Origin: an uncultured Prevotella sp.
Lineage (GTDB): Bacteria; Bacteroidota; Bacteroidia; Bacteroidales; Bacteroidaceae
DNA length: 35,871 nucleotides
Assembly: GCA_947169185.1 (NCBI GenBank)
Contig: CAMVOS010000024.1
Coordinates: 1 to 35,871 of the forward strand
Direction: 5' to 3'
Below, piece by piece: positions 32,474 through 35,871 of the stretch; the first letter of the stretch is position 1; each line of letters starts with the position of its first letter. A model generated the notes under the pieces. It searched no databases. It was not told where the DNA came from and was given only the letters and a program-made list of their open reading frames with translations. Both the position numbers and the translations under genes were made by a program.

Positions 32474-33223
32474 GTGTTTGAATCGGATTTCCCTCAGGTG
32501 GTGATTCCCCATGAAACGGCTCTTGTCCACATAGCCGTTCACACCAACTATGCGCCCCTTTCCTGTATACTGCCACATAGTGATGTCGCGCTCATCGGCC
32601 ACCACAGGCTCTTGGTCAGTATACATAGCAATCATGATTTTATAGTCGTCCACTTTGCCCTGAAGATGCTTGTTATAGAAATTACGGCCCGTATAGAGCA
32701 AAGGTTTCTGATGATAGGCCTCTTCCACCAAATCTAAAAAGTAGAACAGCGAGTCACAGAACACGTCAGAATCCAACCCACCCGTTGACTCTATGTCTAT
32801 CATTGGAATCAGGTCTTGCTCTTCTGGCAGACATTGCGACATGAAGTTCTTCAGCTGACGCTGCTGGTCGGCCAATGGTCGGTAGAAATGATACGAACCA
32901 ACCTTCAAACCATATCTGTGAGCCATCTGGATGTTACGCTCAAAGGTGGCATCAATCCTATCGCCACCCTCCGTAGCTTTCAGATAAACGTAGGCCATAT
33001 TGGTATTGTCGCCTATCGTCTGCCAGAATACGTTGCCCTGATAGTGGCTCATGTCTATGCCATGAATATGCGAACAAGTGTCCTCGCATTGGACATTAGG
33101 GTTTACAGCGGGTGCTATCAGCTCTTCTGGCGAACCGCCAATACTGTCGCTGACCTCTTCCTGCGCCCATGCATATATATTAAATAGGAGTGATATCGCT
33201 GTTAAAACAATCAGTTTCTTCAT
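32471..33223 (-). CDS. GH25-family lysozyme-like protein, secreted
   Basis: The frame opens at 33247, inside the -7 box, so I chose the ATG at 33221-33223. This gives 250 residues with the signal peptide MKKLIVLTAISLLFNIYAWA. Glycoside hydrolase 25 features are HGIDMSHYQGNVFW with the catalytic-region aspartate, YVYLKATEGGDRIDATF, and LIPMIDIES with the DxE pair, followed by PLLYTGRNFYNK. The enzyme should cleave peptidoglycan between MurNAc and GlcNAc. It shares a short divergent control region with the C11 peptidase gene. Confidence 0.9.
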   Translation of the reverse strand: MKKLIVLTAISLLFNIYAWAQEEVSDSIGGSPEELIAPAVNPNVQCEDTCSHIHGIDMSHYQGNVFWQTIGDNTNMAYVYLKATEGGDRIDATFERNIQMAHRYGLKVGSYHFYRPLADQQRQLKNFMSQCLPEEQDLIPMIDIESTGGLDSDVFCDSLFYFLDLVEEAYHQKPLLYTGRNFYNKHLQGKVDDYKIMIAMYTDQEPVVADERDITMWQYTGKGRIVGVNGYVDKSRFMGNHHLREIRFKH

Positions 33224-33244
33224 CTGTTTTGCAAAATTTAGGCG

Positions 33245-33252
33245 CAAAGTTA
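33245..33252 (-). promoter_or_regulatory. Predicted -7 box for the GH25 gene
   Basis: Reverse-strand TAACTTTG matches TAnnTTTG. The predicted leader is about 16 bases. No clear -33 element is visible. Confidence 0.55.
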
Positions 33253-33274
33253 ATAAAAATTGAGGAAAAAGCAG

Positions 33275-33282
33275 TAACTTTG
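33275..33282 (+). promoter_or_regulatory. Predicted -7 box for the C11 peptidase gene
   Basis: TAACTTTG matches TAnnTTTG and lies only 22 bases from the opposing box for the GH25 gene, so the two promoters overlap. The predicted leader is about 13 bases. Confidence 0.6.
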
Positions 33283-33300
33283 TCCCAAAATATCACAAGA

Positions 33301-34608
33301 ATGAAGCATTTTTTGATTTCTGTAACATTGTTATTTCTCTTCACCGCCTGTCATAAAGACAACGAGGAAAATATAGCACCAACAACATCTCAACGCACTG
33401 TGATGGCTTATATGGCCGCTGACAACAATCTTTCGTCCTATGCTGTCGACGACATCTGGGAAATGGAAGAAGGTGCCAAAGACATTCCGGCAGGCAACAC
33501 GATGGTGCTTTTCGTGGATAAACGTTACAATTCTGAATACCCCTTTATTGCCAAGCTGACCGGCAACAAGAATGCACCACTCGACACCCTCTATAAGTAC
33601 GACTCCGAGCGCTATGACTCTGACCCGGTCGTATTCAGAGAGGCTCTGCAGAAGATGATGGAGCTATGTCCGGCCAAAGAATACGGACTCCTGCTCTGGG
33701 GACATGGCACAGGATGGGTGGTCGATACTGACACAATTACCAGTCAGGCACCACGCCGCGCTTATGGCTACGACGAAGGCAACAATACCTGGATGAATAT
33801 CACGCAGATGGCTTCTGCACTTAACGGACTGCCCAAGATGAAGTTCATTTTTGCCGACTGCTGCCACATGGCATGCATCGAGGCGGCTTACGAGTTGCGC
33901 AACCACACCGAATACCTCATCGGATCGCCTGCCGAAATACCTGGTCGAGGTGCCCCTTACGATATCCTCTTGAAGACACTCTTCAGCAACAGCGCCACCT
34001 TCTATCAGGACATTATCGACACCTATTACGACTATTATAACAATCCTAATAACCTTATTTATAAAGAAAAGAGCAGTTGGCCCTACATGGAAGATGGCTA
34101 CAGCGTACCCCTTGCTGCCATCAATACAGCCAACCTTCCACAGTTAGCCGCTGCTACACGCGACCTCATTGGCAACATCCCTAACGGCTATCCACAATAC
34201 CCCAACAGTCCTGATTTCAATGGCATAGCCTACTATTTCGGCTTTGACGTACCAGCCATGTACGACATGCGAGCTGTCATGTCGCGATTAACAACTCCAG
34301 CCGACTTTGCACAATGGGATGCGCTCTATCGTCAGGCAGTTCCCTATCATCGTATGTCCATGAAGTGGATGACCGTATTCGACGGAAGATATGTGGGTAG
34401 CGAGTATTACTATCCATACTACTACAATCTGATGAAAGACCTTGAGGACGAAGTCTTCGATGCCACCCTGCCCTACGGCTGCGTCAGCATGTTCTTCCCT
34501 ATCGTAGGAAAAGGCTACGATGAAGGTGACTTCTGCTATAACCTGCGTGCCAAAAATTTTGAATGGAACCGCCTCATGCAATGGTCCCGCTTCGATTGGT
34601 CAATATGA
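33301..34608 (+). CDS. Clostripain-like (C11) cysteine peptidase, lipoprotein
   Basis: The frame opens at 33190, but the promoter and signal sequence place the start at 33301, giving 435 residues. MKHFLISVTLLFLFTAC is a lipoprotein signal with lipid-carrying C17. The C11 catalytic histidine is H135 in LLLWGHGTGW and the cysteine is probably C188 in FADCCHMACIEAAYEL. These enzymes usually cut after basic residues. It should sit on the periplasmic or outer-membrane side. A strong palindromic terminator follows. Confidence 0.92.
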   Translation: MKHFLISVTLLFLFTACHKDNEENIAPTTSQRTVMAYMAADNNLSSYAVDDIWEMEEGAKDIPAGNTMVLFVDKRYNSEYPFIAKLTGNKNAPLDTLYKYDSERYDSDPVVFREALQKMMELCPAKEYGLLLWGHGTGWVVDTDTITSQAPRRAYGYDEGNNTWMNITQMASALNGLPKMKFIFADCCHMACIEAAYELRNHTEYLIGSPAEIPGRGAPYDILLKTLFSNSATFYQDIIDTYYDYYNNPNNLIYKEKSSWPYMEDGYSVPLAAINTANLPQLAAATRDLIGNIPNGYPQYPNSPDFNGIAYYFGFDVPAMYDMRAVMSRLTTPADFAQWDALYRQAVPYHRMSMKWMTVFDGRYVGSEYYYPYYYNLMKDLEDEVFDATLPYGCVSMFFPIVGKGYDEGDFCYNLRAKNFEWNRLMQWSRFDWSI

Positions 34609-34621
34609 CACATGAAAAAGT

Positions 34622-34651
34622 ATATCGGAGTGCCCTAGGGCACTCCGATAT
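34622..34651. terminator. Perfect 30-base palindrome, probable bidirectional terminator
   Basis: The sequence ATATCGGAGTGCCC is followed by its full reverse complement around the central TA, so the palindrome is perfect over 30 bases with CCTAGG at its centre. It lies between the convergent C11 peptidase and galE genes. Runs of T after it are short (TTTAGTATTT). Confidence 0.75.
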
Positions 34652-34665
34652 TTAGTATTTAGAGA

Positions 34666-35706
34666 TTATTGTATTCCATCTTCACGTAGTTTCTTCTGCC
34701 ACTTCCAGGCACTTTTCAAAACCTCTTCGGTGGGTGTCTCTGCCTTCCATCCCAGCACCTTGTTGGCCTTATCGACATTGCCCCAAACCTGCTCGATATC
34801 ACCCTCACGACGTGGAGCATAAGTCCAGTTCACCTTCACACCAGTAGCCTTCTCGAAGCCTTCAACAACCTCAAGTGTAGAGAGACCACGACCAGTACCG
34901 ATATTGAAGACTTCGACAGCATCTGTATCAGGCTGGTCGAGCACACGCTCCATAGCCTTCACGTGAGCCTTAGCCAAATCGACCACATAGATATAGTCAC
35001 GGATACATGTCTTGTCGGGCGTATTATAGTCGTGACCGAAAATCTTCAGTTGTTCACGAATACCCATAGCAGTCTGCGTGACGAATGGAATCAGATTCAT
35101 GGGCACACCATTAGGTAATTCGCCAATTAGGGCAGTGGGATGAGCACCAATCGGGTTGAAATAGCGTAGGATAATAGACTTGATAGGTGCACCACTGTGG
35201 ATATAATCCTGAATAATCTCCTCATTGATCTGCTTGGTATTGCCATAAGGAGACATCGCTTTCTGGATGGGTGCATTCTCAGTAACGGGCAGATTCTCTT
35301 GTGAGGGCTGACCATAAACGGTACAAGAACTGGAGAAAATGATACCCTTCACGTCGTACTTGGGCATCAGTTCCAACAGATTGATGAGTGACACCAGATT
35401 GTTGCGATAGTACATCAGAGGCTTCTCAACACTCTCGCCAACAGCCTTGGAGGCAGCGAAATGGATGATACCCTCAATCTTAGGATACTTCTTAAATACG
35501 TTCTCCAATGCAGGCATATCGCAGCAGTCAACTTTCTCGAAGGCAGGACGAATGCCCGTAATCTTCTCGATACCATCTACGACATTTTCATTAGAATTTG
35601 AGAGGTTGTCGATGATGACGACCTCGTAGCCTGCCTGTTGCAGCTCAACGGTAGTATGGCTTCCGATAAAGCCCGTGCCACCTGTAACAAGAATAGTTTG
35701 TTTCAT
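34666..35706 (-). CDS. galE: UDP-glucose 4-epimerase
   Basis: GalE interconverts UDP-glucose and UDP-galactose using bound NAD. The 346-residue protein has the Rossmann motif VTGGTGFIGSH at the start, FSSSCTVYG with the catalytic serine/threonine region, and SPYGNTK giving the YxxxK pair. RYFNPIGAHPTALIGELPNG and IRDYIYVVDLAKAH are also typical of GalE. The length is normal. It has its own promoter and is separated from its neighbours by terminators. Confidence 0.95.
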   Translation of the reverse strand: MKQTILVTGGTGFIGSHTTVELQQAGYEVVIIDNLSNSNENVVDGIEKITGIRPAFEKVDCCDMPALENVFKKYPKIEGIIHFAASKAVGESVEKPLMYYRNNLVSLINLLELMPKYDVKGIIFSSSCTVYGQPSQENLPVTENAPIQKAMSPYGNTKQINEEIIQDYIHSGAPIKSIILRYFNPIGAHPTALIGELPNGVPMNLIPFVTQTAMGIREQLKIFGHDYNTPDKTCIRDYIYVVDLAKAHVKAMERVLDQPDTDAVEVFNIGTGRGLSTLEVVEGFEKATGVKVNWTYAPRREGDIEQVWGNVDKANKVLGWKAETPTEEVLKSAWKWQKKLREDGIQ

Positions 35707-35738
35707 ATGATTTGAAATGTTTTTTTTCTTTTGTTGTG

Positions 35739-35746
35739 CAAAAGTA
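35739..35746 (-). promoter_or_regulatory. Predicted -7 box for galE
   Basis: Reverse-strand TACTTTTG matches TAnnTTTG. The predicted leader is about 26 bases. No clear -33 element is seen. Confidence 0.55.
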
Positions 35747-35788
35747 CAAAAAAGGAAAGAGAAAAGAAAATAATTAAAGAATTATTTG

Positions 35789-35821
35789 CAAAAAAAATGC
35801 AATGCCCTTCTAAAGCATTGC
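35789..35821 (-). terminator. Rho-independent terminator of tRNA-Asp
   Basis: On the reverse strand GCAATGC pairs with GCATTGC (35799-35821) around a 9-base loop, followed by a long T tract. It directly follows the tRNA 3' end. Confidence 0.85.
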
Positions 35822-35826
35822 GGAAG

Positions 35827-35871
35827 CGGTGCGTACGAGACTCGAACTCGTGACCTCCTGCGTGACAGGCA
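35827..35871 (-). tRNA. tRNA-Asp (anticodon GTC), 3' part only
   Basis: The reverse strand reads CCTGTCACGCAGG, an anticodon arm with GTC at 35864-35866. The T arm ACGAG TTCGAGT CTCGT follows, then the acceptor strand ACGCACC and discriminator G. This closely matches bacterial tRNA-Asp. The CCA end is not encoded, as expected for this phylum. The 5' half lies beyond the right edge. Confidence 0.9.

Overview
The window looks like a chromosomal segment of a Bacteroidales bacterium, most likely of the Prevotella group. Start codons lack clear Shine-Dalgarno sequences. Many genes are preceded by the Bacteroidetes -7 box TAnnTTTG, in the best cases with TTTG exactly 20 bases upstream. There is a TonB-dependent receptor with a CarboxypepD_reg-like plug extension, and the orders map/tsaD/pncC/rpmB and gyrA/TPR protein are, from memory, familiar in this order. 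I made no database comparison.

Layout. Positions 1-2937 hold a leftward housekeeping cluster: rpmB (cut by the edge), pncC, tsaD, map. Positions 2963-7837 form an accessory module: a secreted LolA-like protein, a PrimPol-helicase fusion with BT4734-like and DUF3987-like regions, and two overlapping unrecognised genes. It is studded with short repeats: three copies of a 31-base interrupted palindrome, TGACA clusters at both ends, a helically spaced TCGG array and a 37-base A/T-only tract. Positions 8029-10293 encode a TonB receptor. Leftward genes follow: a periplasmic TPR protein, gyrA, an NhaD antiporter, a C69 dipeptidase and an RluA-type pseudouridine synthase. A divergent pair encodes an HU-CCDC81/SPOR membrane protein and a zinc-ribbon FHA protein.

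Positions 20095-32441 contain a hexuronate catabolism locus built on two divergent transcription units. Leftward run kdgK, a 45-residue DUF4177-like microprotein, eda, a very large sensor-kinase-like protein, a response regulator, a membrane protein, truA and an EamA transporter. Rightward run a LacI-type regulator, uxaA, an NhaC-type antiporter and a small unknown gene. UxaA, KdgK and Eda together convert altronate through KDG and KDPG to pyruvate and glyceraldehyde 3-phosphate. The window ends with a GH25 lysozyme-like protein, a C11 (clostripain-like) lipoprotein peptidase, galE and the 3' half of tRNA-Asp(GTC).

The most notable points are the repeat architecture around the PrimPol-helicase module, recurring 7-10-base tandem arrays placed directly after stop codons, and a sensor-kinase-like protein that lacks the usual phosphoacceptor histidine but is encoded within the KDG operon.
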